Assembly: GCF_024139115.2 (NCBI RefSeq)
Contig: NW_026943408.1
Location: forward strand, 124,001-188,000
DNA length: 64,000 nt
Direction: 5' to 3'
DNA from: Armigeres subalbatus
Lineage: Eukaryota; Arthropoda; Insecta; Diptera; Culicidae
The notes below the pieces were generated by a model. The model searched no databases. It was not told the origin of the DNA and saw only the letters and a program-made list of their open reading frames with translations. Of this stretch, positions 11,401-21,930 are shown piece by piece (the stretch's first letter is position 1; each line of letters starts with the position of its first letter). A program made the translations under genes and the position numbers.

Positions 11401-11744
11401 GGATCTCTGCAATAAGGTCGGTGTGTGGCCCAATTATCGAGTTATCCGTTGGGGTGATCACTAGTGTGCTGAAAAGAGGCAAAGTCATGGCCTGCTATTC
11501 ACTAGTCCATGTTGGCAACCAAACTATTATAATAAACAACTATTTACAGCGTATTTTTTTAAAATTACAGTCAAGTCTAATTTTACAATCAAGCATCCAA
11601 TATCCGTACTCAATTTCCATTTTCAAATACATTCTAATTCAAATTTGAATCGTTGTGTTCTGCTGGTCCATCGTATTATCGTTTCTTTGACGTGAACAAT
11701 CCGTCCCTCTTCTATACAACCTTTACCATCAAAAGCTGCAACAA

Positions 11745-12512
11745 TCCGATACTCTCGAGCACCTTCAACAACACAAGCAGAAAACAAATCATTTATTCCA
11801 AAAACAAATAATGTTAACAGATAGGAACAGATAAGAACAACAAATTATTCAAACTGGTACCTTCGATATTACAAGTGAAAATCGATGAGAAAATGAATAA
11901 TTTGCTTCGGCGCTCTTCCAGAACGTCTTCGAAGTCACAAGCAAATCATTCAATCCGGCACTCTACCACAGCAGCTTTGACTTCATATATCGAAGCCGAT
12001 GAGAAAACAAATCATTTATCCTGGCGCCCTTCTAAAGAGCCTTCAACTTTTTAAGTCAAAACAGTTGAGAAACAACACATTTTCAATCCATCACTTTTCC
12101 AGAGTGCCATCACAAACCAAAACTGATGAGCAAATCCGACGCTCTTCGAGAGTATCTTCGACATTACAAGTCGAAACCGATGACCAAATAATTTAATCCG
12201 ACGCTCTTCTAGAGCGTCTTCGACATCACAAGTCGAAACCGATAGAAAAATACTTCAATCCAACGCTCTTACAGAGCGTCTTCGACACTACAAGTCGAAA
12301 CCGATAAGCAAATCATTCAATCCGACGCTCTTCGAGAGCATCTTCGACATTACAAGTCGAAACCGATTTAATCCGACGCTCTTCCAGAGCGTATTCGACA
12401 TCACAAGTCGAAACCGACGACCAAATCATTCAATCCGACGCTCTCCAGAACGTCGTCGGCATTATTAGTCGAAACCGATGAGAACACAAATCATTCAATC
12501 CGACGATTCAAT
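11745..12512. repeat. Tandem array of about 63-bp units with two hairpins each
   Basis: About ten units of 52-65 bp. The consensus words are CGACGCTCTTCCAGAGCGTC and TTCGACATCACAAGTCGAA, then ACCGATGAGAAA and CAAATCATTCAATC. Each of the first two words is self-complementary around a short loop. Units from 12139 to 12500 are the most alike; those from 11745 to 12100 are more decayed. The array lies upstream of the BEL/Pao gag and may be its leader or an independent satellite. Confidence 0.85.
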
Positions 12513-12999
12513 CAAAAACGCTTGAATAAACTTTTATTGTGAAATTTACCTCTTATGTTTGTAAAATAAGGTATATTGAAAAGATAAGCTATAACAAACA
12601 TAAAATTAAACTGACAAGCTGGAAAACTACAACAAAAACTGCAATTTTGTAATTATTTTTCAACTCAAATACAAAACATTGAAGAATTCGGCATCACTGC
12701 AATCATTTCGTTACGTATACACACAAGTAATAGTGTGCGTATTTTATGTTGGAAACAATATTATTGATATAGGTACAGGCGTAGGATTAACTGTTTTTGA
12801 ATGTTGTTGAAATAGGTGCATGGCGGTGATGATGTTTTTTATCTAAGTACTTCTATAATGTGATAAAAAATCATTTTTGAAGTTACGAAATTGTTTTCAA
12901 TTAAAAATTACGTGAGCCGAGCATAATTATTCTCATGTTTCTTGATTATTGGGTGGGAAATCAATGCATTTCATTTGCGCATTGCCTTATTGTTATTGA
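12513..12999. other. Unassigned AT-rich stretch
   Basis: No gene or named repeat seen. The word ATTGATATAGG occurs near 12763 and again near 12994, next to the start of RTE copy B. Confidence 0.4.
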
Positions 13000-14241
13000 T
13001 ATAGGAGCAGATACCCTAATACGACTCGATACAAACGGCGACGAATAAAGGATCACGATTGGAAGCTTGGAGCATGGAACAGCAAGTCGCTTGGCTTCGC
13101 AGGTTAAGACAGGATAATCTCCGATGAATTACATTCCCGCATCTTCGACGCTGTAGCGCTGCATGCTATCTGCTGGACAAGACAGAACATGTGGAAAAGC
13201 GGGCATCGAGTGGCTACCTTCTACCAAAGCTGTGGCACCACCAACAAGCGAGGAACCGGCTTCATAGTTTTGGGCAAGATGCGCCAACGCGTGATTGAGT
13301 GGCAGCCAATCAACGCATGGATGTTCAAGCTGAGGATAAAAGGCAATTTCTTCAACTATAGCATCATCAACGTGCACTGCCCACACGAAGGAAGACCTGA
13401 CAACGAGTAACGTTCAATGCAGAGCTGGAGCAGACATACGTTGGACGTCAAAATCGTCATCGGCGACATGAACGCACAGGTAGGAAGAAAGGAAATGTAT
13501 AGACCGGTCATCGGACCGGATAGTCTGCATACCGTAAGGCCACATGGAAATCACCTAATCAACAAACGGAAAACCAAATCGACATTGTAAATTCTTCTCC
13601 GACATGACGAACGTACACACTTATCGCAGTGCGAATATTGAATCCGACCACTACCTCGTTGTAGTATGTCTGCGCTCAAAACTCTCGACGGTGTACAACA
13701 CGCGTAGACTAGCCCAAGAGTACGCGCAGCAGCTGGCACAGTGTCTCTTGAAGGTGGCTGGAGAGATATTGGATCCGCCATTGGAAGCACTGCAACCGCT
13801 GCACGGTGCCCCTGGATCAACGAAACGATTGGTATGGCGGCGAATGTGACCAGTTTGTTGAGGAGAAGAATGCAGCATGAGCAAGATTGCTGCAACACCG
13901 TGCGATGGCGAACGAGGCACGATACAAATGGGCGCGGAACAGACAAAACTCGATTTTTCGAGGATTTTTTTTACATGTAATTTTTATTAAAGTAATTTCG
14001 GAGGAAAAAGCAGCAGAAGTTAAACCGTTCACGTAAGGGTCACGTGCCACTGCCCGATAAGTGCAAGGACATAATCGGAAACCTTTTTACGAACCAGCGT
14101 AAGGTGATCCAAAGGTAGCTGTCGCACTACGAAGAGCGCCTGAATGGCGATGTAGCAGACAACGGTGCGGTGGTGGTATGATAATGAACCTGGAAGCATG
14201 TGCGTAGGACATACGATATCCGACTCCGAATCTCCAGGAGG
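13000..14241 (+). mobile_element. RTE-clade LINE, copy B, 5' half
   Basis: Begins near 13000 inside the 5' leader (5'-truncated) and runs through the endonuclease to the RT linker. It stops at CCAGGAGG (14234-14241), where the hAT-like element is inserted. A frame at 13189-13410 gives NMWKSGHRVATFYQSCGTTN, then MFKLRIKGNFF and NVHCPHEG, including the endonuclease part deleted in copy A. Later frames (13604-13980) carry the linker. Frameshifts are frequent. Flanking sequence (about 12980 and 20343) shares CATTGCCTT plus a loose GTTATTGA, perhaps a decayed target duplication. Confidence 0.82.
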
Positions 14242-16268
14242 CAGTCTTCAAGGTGCAACATGTGTGAGATGTTCACGTAAGTTTTTGCACCCAATCAAAC
14301 ATTGCTTGCTATGTTCGAACTTGCACATAGCAATCTGAACACGAACCTGAACTCCGATACACCCAGGCGCAATGTACAATGTTCAAACATCGAGTTTAAA
14401 CTTGGGTTCAAACATGTGCGCTTGCACACGAGAATGCTACGCTTGGGTAAATGAACGGGTTGCTATAGGGAAACTATTGTTGATTCTTCACGTTTCCCAG
14501 CCTTGTTATTCAAATCTCGAATAAGAGAACTTAACCAAACTTCAATGAAGGCATGATTGAAAAATTGAAACATGTTGTGCACATTGTTTTCAAGCTTTTA
14601 TAGAGGTGTGGTCTTTCATTCATGACTTCTTAGGTTCGAATCTGCTCTGAGCGGAGCTTTTTGTTCCATTTTCGAGGTTCTGAAAGCAATTCTTCTTAGG
14701 ATTGCGGGATTCTGCAACCACTAAAAAACTGATTAGTTCATATTTCTAAAATTTTGGGATAGGATTTTTTGGACACGCTTATAAGGGGATAATTTATTCT
14801 ACTTACTTTGTGGTGGTACTTGATAAATATACCAAAAATCTGAAGCGAAGTTCAGGGTTGCATAGAGATTTCTTTATTCCAGAGAGAGAGAGGGATTTCA
14901 ACATTTTTGAAGAACCTTATGATCAACGGGCTTAAATTTCAGCTTCTTTTTTTAGATTTTAATAATTAGAGATTTTATTTTTTATGAGAGCCATGTAGTT
15001 TATAAGACTTTTATGTTTAAGGATTTCTGGGCTCATTTCTGACCTGGAGCTCCATCGTTTGTGAATTTCCTTTGTATTGCATAATGTCATCGGCGTATTA
15101 TTTATACATAGCAATATAGAATACATTATGAACAGACCCCACTATCTTTTTAAATTTATATCAATTAGAATTTTTGGTTAATAACCACCCTCCCACACTA
15201 AAAGTGTGTCTTAGAACTTTTTAGAATCAACATCTATATTTTATTCACGATATGCAAACCCCATCGTATCCAATAAAGCAAAATGCATGCTTGCATATGT
15301 AACGGATATAAAATAATTAGGGGCTGCATTTTAGACAGACGAACAGAGACTTATGTATTTTACCTCGTTTAGAACATAAACACAAGGATACTTTAAATAA
15401 TCATTACATTGGAGGCTGCCGGTTGTCTTACCGGGAAAATACACATAATATTCAGTTGTTATGAACATTAAGAATAATATCTGAAGATTTTATGCAAAAT
15501 GTTGAGTAAAAAATTGTTGTGGTATTGAGATATCGGACCAAACGCAAACTGTGCGTAGGCGGTTAAGTATCTTATTCAGTTATTTTATCACCTGATAAGG
15601 GCGGAGATCGAAGCAAACTGTGCTCAAGGAAAGTTGATTTTTTTTTGCGTCAATTTTTTTCACTCTCGTTTTCTAGATTTTACTTTTTTTGTGATCAAAG
15701 TTTAGGTAATAGAAAAAGTGATCAAACAAATGGAAAGTGAAAACTCTGAGTCCCCGCCCCAGCACATTTTGAAAGTTGATTGGTTGATTTGGATGCTTAT
15801 TGAGCCATCACACCGCTCAAGGTACAGAGTAACACAGTAATATGTGAAGAGAGATCGGGATGGATTATAAGGACAAGGGCAGTAAGTTCATTCAAGTCAG
15901 TAAGAGGTAATTCCTCTTAGGGCACGCGGAAAGGTGAGTGCAATTTTCTTTTAGCTTTTTTTGTAGTACGGTATCAAGTCCAGGAACTTTCAATTGGCCT
16001 TAATTGTGTTTGTCTTCAGATTTTGAAATGTTATTTTGTACTATTGACATTACTTCCGAATAAAACAGAATGCATGCTTTCTGTTGTGCATGTACATTGA
16101 CGAAAATAGTATGAATTAAGAGCACATTTTCCGTTCTTTCAAGGTCAGAATCAATAACGTTCATCTGATAAAAAGTTCTTAGATTATTGGCTGCATAGGC
16201 AGAACAACGATGATTATACTATTGCTCTATATGACGAATATTCATAGATTGAAACAACCTAAGACAAG

Positions 16269-16436
16269 ATCCATAAAGTACGTCACGCAAATATCGGCAG
16301 TTTCCAACCCCCTTCCCAAAGTGACAAAAGGACTTTTTGTATTAATCCTATAAAACTTTTGTATGGATCGTCATACTGTTCGAACCACCACTTCACCCCT
16401 AACCCTAGAAGCGTGACGTACTTTGTGGATGACCCC
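16269..16436. mobile_element. MITE with CCATAAAGTACGTCACGC ends
   Basis: The left end is GATCCATAAAGTACGTCACG and the right end, inverted, is nearly the same (ATCCACAAAGTACGTCACGC). The interior has TTTTGTATGGATCGTC. A second copy is at 47819-47980. No reading frame; a short non-autonomous DNA element. Confidence 0.8.
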
Positions 16437-18198
16437 TAATTAGATTTTGCATCACACATCTTCATAAAAAAGATAGCTGCTACTCAATAAATATTTGAAG
16501 CAAAGAGTTTTGCATTTTTAATACGCCGTTCTCAAAATTAGAATTATTGGAAACTTTAAAAGGCACTTTTAATCATTTTTATACACCTTTAAAGCCACAT
16601 TCCTGGCATTTTTATACAGTCCTTACTTCCATACATTTTTTTATTGGATTGAGTATTTCAGCCACTATGTCGCGTTCGACGCATTCGAGGGGTGGACGTG
16701 TTTTTGTCTCCGCCAAAAGTTTCTTCTGTCCAAAACATTTGAAAATTAGCAAAAAAAAAGTGTCCTAAAGAGATAGAAAATGGAAGTTTATAGTTATTTA
16801 TAAAAGTACCCGAAAAATGGATGATTCCATTTCACTGGATCTGGATCTTACCCATTCAACTACGGATAAACTACGACGTTAGATTCCGCATCTACCTCCG
16901 GAAAATTGTTCCAAATCTCAGGGTTAATTTTTTGGTAAGATTTTAGTCAGATACAGGTACGTAATGATTATTCCCAATTCAGTAGAACCTAGTGATTTTG
17001 AAAAAAATACAAAAACTAGTCATCGTTCAGTTTTCTGCGTTAAACATTAATTCGGAAGTATTTCGCCAAACTTCTGTAATATAATATGACGTGAAATGGT
17101 TCCAGCACTTGTTCCAGCATCACTAGTAGACTCTCAAGCTTATATTGAAATTATACATATTTTGATCAGGTAATTTGACACAAATATCAAAAAAGTGAAG
17201 GAAATTGCGGGTTTTCCGGAAATCATTTGCCTGCCACGAAATTCAACCTATTCCACCTAGCAAGAGCAGCGTTGCCCTAGTATCTTAAAATATAGAAGGT
17301 ACACCCAACCAGCAGGTGTAAGATTTTCTATTTGATTCAGTATGAAAGCCTGTTGGAATCTGTTTGAAATTGTGGCTTGTGCAAGATTGCTAGTTTTTTT
17401 GCACTAGGAATGTACGTTGATTTAGGTATTTATTGCAAGAAATACTTGTGAGGTATTATTTTTGTCTTTGTGCAGACTTCAGTGTGTTCCTGTAGAGTTA
17501 TAGGAAGGTCTGACATATGTTGGTTGAGTGTAATTGGAAAGGACATCGAAAAGGACTAAATTGGTTCTTCACCTAGAAAGATTTTATCATTGCCTTTGCC
17601 TCACATTATCATATGTATTATTCTTTTTGTCAGAAATGTTTATTCTCTTCGAGAATTTTTCCAATTTATTTTATTTTTGAGTGATTTTTTGAATTTGAAT
17701 TAAGTTCATCACTAATTTTTCACAAGGCACATTCAGGTTACACAATCAGATTATTCGACAATTGGTTATTCAATACAATTTCATTTTGTTCCTATCAACG
17801 GACTTGATAAACGATCCTTCATAGAGAAAACAATTAGACATGGATTTTATTACTAAACGCGTGCCTAAATTTGATAACTTTAAATTCCCTTGACAATCTG
17901 TTAGATCTAAAACTTTGTTGGTAGTTTTTCACGTACTGTACACTTTAAAAAAATCTTTAGCGCATTTGAAACCTCGAATTTCATATTACCCCATTATCTT
18001 CTGAAGTTCCACATTTTTTTGTCGCTCAACATTTCTTTCTCTATGACTTCTCTATAGCGTAGTGTACACTATATTCAAAATGTGTAATTTAACATATGCT
18101 CTAGCAATGCTAGAGCTGGAAATGAGTCTGATACTTGTTCCTATTCAACATAAAATTGTGACCTAATATCGTGCCGATTGAATCGTATTTTCGGAGTT

Positions 18199-18607
18199 CG
18201 CGTCCGATCGTGTTTCTATCAGCCCACAAGACGATCGCGGGATCATCGAAAGATTTATTCTGCGTTACGTGAATAAATTATTAAGCGCAGGTGAATCAAT
18301 TATTTAACGAGAAAGCTCAGCTAGTGTTTCCTTCAGCACGCAGAATGCTCGCGCGGTCATCGAAAAATTTGTTCTGCGTTGTGCGGGTGAATAAAATAAA
18401 ATACAAGTCTTGTCCACGTCCGATCGTATTTCTTTTAGCAGAATGATTGCGCGGTCTTCAAATTTTTTTTTCTGCGTTTTGCAAATGAATAAATTAATTT
18501 ACAAGAAAAAACAGTTTGCATCCGATCGTGTTTCATTTTGCAAGCAGAACGAACGCGCGTTCATAGAAATTATCGAAACTATTTTTCGCTTGCGATCGGA
18601 AAGTCGT
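18199..18607 (+). repeat. Four tandem monomers of about 90-118 bp, possible LINE 5' promoter repeats
   Basis: Monomers begin near 18199, 18290, 18409 and 18519. Shared words are CGTCCGATCGTGTTTC, GCAGAA followed by CGCG, GTCATCGAAA, TTCTGCGTT and GTGAATAAATTA. Tandem 5' monomers that act as internal promoters are known in several LINE lineages. Here they lie within 800 bp of the 3' tail, so the coding body must have been lost. The promoter role is inference. Confidence 0.6.
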
Positions 18608-19470
18608 ACAATTAATGCGCGTTTGAATGTTTTTTGTTTAACCTCGATCAAACTACACGCTACACCCGGCATGCCGTTTACCAAAACGAACCCAGCTACA
18701 CTCCCTACCCCATATATCCAACATCCCAGTGATTTCTCGTGGAAGTGCAGATGACTCGTCGGCTTCCATCAAAGCGAGTATCACGTCAACAATTTCCTAC
18801 CTATTCCCTTATTGACCTGCATTCGGACACGGCCGGCGCTGGTATTGCTTAAATTTGTGGTCACCAGTTCTTACACATTGAGGATGATGTTAGTCCCAAA
18901 CATCATCTGTTGGTTCTCTGTGTAATTACAGCTGACCTGGCAATAACGGAGTAGCAACCGTGGGCGGTCAATCATGCTCATGCTCATGCTCATTTTATCA
19001 CCTGATAAGGGCTGAAAAGTGGCATTTATAAAACTAAAACTATTCATATGCCATTTCTAAAAAATCCAAAGACAAGGATTCAAACACTAGTGCTCTGAGT
19101 GAACGCCAAACGAGTTACCACTATGCCATCATCGCTACTCAAAAAGAGAAACCCCTTGACAAATATGAACAGATGAACAGCATGCTGTGTGTAAACTGAT
19201 GTTTAAACTTCCATGTTCAAACCCGTGTGTTTGAACTTGGGCGCACACTCGTGTTCAAACCGGGTGCGATTTTGGTTCGGTTTATGATGAACTCGGTTTG
19301 GATCTAGTATGCATGTTTGAGTGCGAACTTGCACACGGGAAAACTGCACTTGTTTAAACGCGGTTCATGTTTTCGTGAAGACTGCCAGGAGGAGATCTGC
19401 CAACTGAAAAACAACAAAGCCTGGAGTTGACCAAGTTCTGCCAAGTTCATGGAAGAGAAGAAGGCGGGTT

Positions 19471-19560
19471 GGAAAAATTCATTTTCAGTGCAAAACGAAA
19501 ACAAACCCGCTGCTCTCCCATACTAAAATCCAAGATGGTTGAATCGTGAATTTGGCAGAT
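19471..19560. repeat. Dispersed repeat, about 90 bp
   Basis: The words TTCATTTTCAGTGCAAAACG, AAACAAAC and AAAATCCAAGATGG recur in the same order at 45808-45905. It interrupts RTE copy B relative to copy A, so it is an insertion, probably a small MITE. Ends were not resolved. Confidence 0.6.
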
Positions 19561-20116
19561 TGGAACACCTAGTGGTGTATTCATCATGGATCAGATGTTC
19601 GCCGTACGTCAGGTATTTCAGAAATGCCGTGAATACAACATGCCCACACGTCATCTATTTATCGACTTCAAAACCGCATATGATACAATCGATCGGGACC
19701 AGCTATGGCAGCTAATGCACGAAAATTGATTTCTGGATAAACAGATACGGTTGATCAGGGCGACGATGGATCGGGTGATTTGCGTAGTTCGAATTTCAGG
19801 GGCATTCTCGAGTCGCTTCTAAACGCGCGAAGGGCAAGGTGATGGTCTTTCGTTTCTGCTATTCAACATCGCTTTGGAGGGAGGACAACGTTAGCCACAC
19901 ACCATGAGTTTGTATTGGTGGTGACGAAATCGAGGACTTGGGCTCATTTATGACCGCTGATAACGATAGGTTTCAAAAGGAAAGTGCTGCGTACCATCTA
20001 TGGTGGGGTGCAGATGGCGGACCGTGCGTAAATGAGGGGAATGAACCACGAGTTGCATCAGCTGTTGGGTTAACCATTCACAACGCGAGAATCGGTGGGC
20101 CGGGCACGTAGCCAGA

Positions 20117-20323
20117 ATGTCGGAAAATGCAGTAAAAATGGTACTCAACATCGATCCGATGGGAACAAGCAGGCGAGGTGCACAGCGGGCAAGGTGGAAC
20201 GATCAGATGGAGGAGGATTTGCGGACCCTCCGCAGACTGCGTGGTTGGCGAAGTGCAGCCATGGACCGAGTCGAATGGAGAAGACTTTTATGTACTGCAC
20301 AGGCCACTCCGGTCTTAGTCTGA
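20117..20323 (+). pseudogene. RTE copy B: C-terminal end of the reverse transcriptase ORF
   Basis: A 68-residue frame with SRRGAQRARWNDQMEEDLRT and a QATPVLV end. It matches the last 69 residues of copy A (5442-5651) apart from scattered substitutions. The stop is about 10 bp before the (TAAA)n tail. Confidence 0.8.
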
Positions 20324-20336
20324 TACTAAATAAATA

Positions 20337-21510
20337 AATAAATGGTCATTGCCTTTTGAAGTTATTGAAAAATCATTGCTTTTATTCTGTGGATGCAAAA
20401 ATATGCAAAAAAAATATTTTCTTAAGGCTCTATAAACCGTAATCAATCCGATGATGACTATGATTTTATTCCAATCCGCCCTAATACTAATAAAGTTTTG
20501 AACAAAATTCAATATTTTGGAGTTTTTTGCAAACTTACCTCAATCATTGCATATTCATTACATTTTCATATTAATTTTTCACTTATCCAAACCAACAATT
20601 ACTAAGATATTACTGGAAAAATACTGAAAACTGCTTTTTTCCTTGACCGACATTCGCATTTATATCGAACGCATACTAACTCCGAACGTTCGGAGCAAAC
20701 ACATACACACGCACTTGATTTTTCACTTGATCTTTTCCCACTGTTTCCTTGATTTAATCACTCCTAAAACATATTCACTAACTGAGTTTCACCTTTTTCT
20801 TCAATTTTGACTACCGATTATTTCACTTCAAGTCCAAAAACTGTCGAAAACTGCTTTCCAAAAATCGAAGTGAGAGACAAATTTGTCAATGCATAAAAAT
20901 GCGGAAGACTCAAATTCACTAGCGCAATAAGTGAAATGGTGAGAACAAAATCTACGCGATGCAACTTCATTCAATCCGAACAATACAACGTGTACGCAAG
21001 CCACGTCCACGCCAACACGCAAACAAAGGTGTGCATACACAAGAAAATAATCATCTCTTCACCGTTGCCAGATTTATATATTGGAAAAAATCATTGCTGT
21101 TTGTCGGATTGAACAAATAAACCAGAAATAAATATTTAAACATGTTATGTTAGCTTCTCTTACATTCCAAGTGGTGTATACAAATTTTTTAACCGGTAAA
21201 TACCCATATATTTGATAAACCATGAACATGTGTTATGATATAAAATAAGTATTTCGTCAAGTCTGGCAACATTATGTATCAGCTGGCATATTTTTAACAC
21301 CCCATTTCCACCCACCCCAGTTGTAAACAAAATTTATTTATCGCTGCTGCACTTTTCCATACCAATTGACTCACTATTGCAAACAAGCGATACAGTCATT
21401 AATTTTCAAAACATTGTGATGGAGTCTTGAGCCATAATGTGATGCATATAAATGAATGCAATAAATATAAATCAATACGTAATGTGTTTTTTGTGTGATT
21501 GTTTTCATTT
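20337..21510. other. Unassigned AT-rich stretch
   Basis: No gene seen. It holds a 12-bp palindrome CCGAACGTTCGG near 20684, CA-rich words near 20700, and no recognised protein motif. At 21513-21545 a GAGAAAGGCATTATCACGGC word is an isolated end of the GCCTTTCTCG MITE family described at 35620-38335. Confidence 0.4.
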
Positions 21511-21599
21511 GAGAAAGGCATTATCACGGCTAGGTGGATAAATGTAGGTTATTTTAGTATCTTATGGCTTTTAAAATAGATAAATATTTCCTGTTCTTC

Positions 21600-21692
21600 A
21601 AATTTGGTCATTCTTTATGCTTCTTCTTCTTATACTGTGGCTCTACCTTCAAACAAGAACTTGGCCAACTCAATTTAGTGTTAGGGTCTCCA
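21600..21692 (-). mobile_element. SINE 3'-end fragment, minus orientation
   Basis: On the minus strand it shows an ACACTAAATTGAG-like word, then AAGTTCTTG, GTAGAGCC and a GAAGAAGAAG tail, matching the copies at 28083-28171 and 44735-44850. 5'-truncated. Confidence 0.5.
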
Positions 21693-21930
21693 GTTAGCTT
21701 TGAGAGCCAATGTGTAGTATTGGTAATCCAGGCACGGCGAACTTGATTCTTTGATCCGGGTTTCCGGGTGGAAAACATTCTCGACTCCCTGTGCATAGTG
21801 TATCCGATGTACTTGCCATACAAGATACATACTCACTCATGCGATGGCAGACATAGGAAAAGCTTTCAATTAGTAACTGAGTGGCATGTGTTGCTATCTT
21901 GTGAAGTGCTTCCAAACCATTGCAATAAAT
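21693..21930 (+). mobile_element. tRNA-derived SINE (second family)
   Basis: A diverged tRNA-like head with a degraded B-box (TTGATTCTTTGATCC) is followed by GTTTCCGGGTGGAAAACATT, CGACTCCCTGTGCATAGTGT and ACATACTCACTCATGCGATG. The same body occurs inverted at 30555-30752 with a better B-box. The 3' end near 21930 is (AAATA)-rich. Confidence 0.65.

Larger units (their letters stand above)
9540..11500 (-). mobile_element. Decayed BEL/Pao LTR retrotransposon (gag to early pol)
   Basis: The minus strand carries, in order, a coiled-coil gag N-terminus (11400-10936), a gag core with the ISTLKMLYGRPETI block (about 10480-10400), and a zinc-knuckle region (10119-9800). These are followed by the protease-proximal ILPVILHGPAKAV block and a short RT N-terminal-like block near 9640-9570 (ALKRLDCQERRMR). 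That order is diagnostic of BEL/Pao elements. Most of pol, the integrase and both LTRs are missing or unrecognised. Frameshifts and stops are frequent. Confidence 0.75.
15603..18991 (+). mobile_element. LINE-type insertion with 21-bp target duplication and TCATGC tail
   Basis: A perfect 21-bp direct repeat, beginning ATTTTATCACCTGATAAGG, lies at 15582-15602 and 18992-19012. The right copy is directly preceded by a TCATGCTCATGCTCATGCTC tail. Long variable duplications and a 3' microsatellite tail are marks of target-primed retrotransposition. No endonuclease or RT frame is visible inside, so this is an internally deleted or composite copy. A tandem promoter-like repeat sits at 18199-18607 and a MITE at 16269-16436. 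Confidence 0.75.
14242..19384. mobile_element. 5.1-kb hAT-like element with exact 8-bp target duplication
   Basis: The left terminus is CAGTCTTCA and the right terminus, inverted, is CAGTCTTCA, each leading into related but diverged sequence. The direct repeat CCAGGAGG flanks it at 14234-14241 and 19385-19392. RTE copy A has the uninterrupted site (CTCCAGGAGGAGATCGG). CAG termini and 8-bp duplications point to hAT. The subterminal 150-200 bp on both sides are full of TTCAAAC, GTTTAAAC and GCACACG words. No transposase frame is visible. About 3.4 kb of it is a later LINE-type insertion (15603-18991), leaving a non-autonomous element of about 1.75 kb. Confidence 0.88.
19385..20336 (+). mobile_element. 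RTE-clade LINE, copy B, 3' half
   Basis: Resumes at CCAGGAGG after the hAT-like element and continues through broken RT to the 3' tail (AAATAAATAAATAAA at about 20322-20336). RT remnants near 19610-19870 include counterparts of the KTAYDTIDRDQLWQLMHEN block and the RQGDGL region. Compared with copy A it lacks a segment after the YLGSL region but keeps the last 69 codons. A small dispersed repeat lies within it at 19471-19560. Confidence 0.82.
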
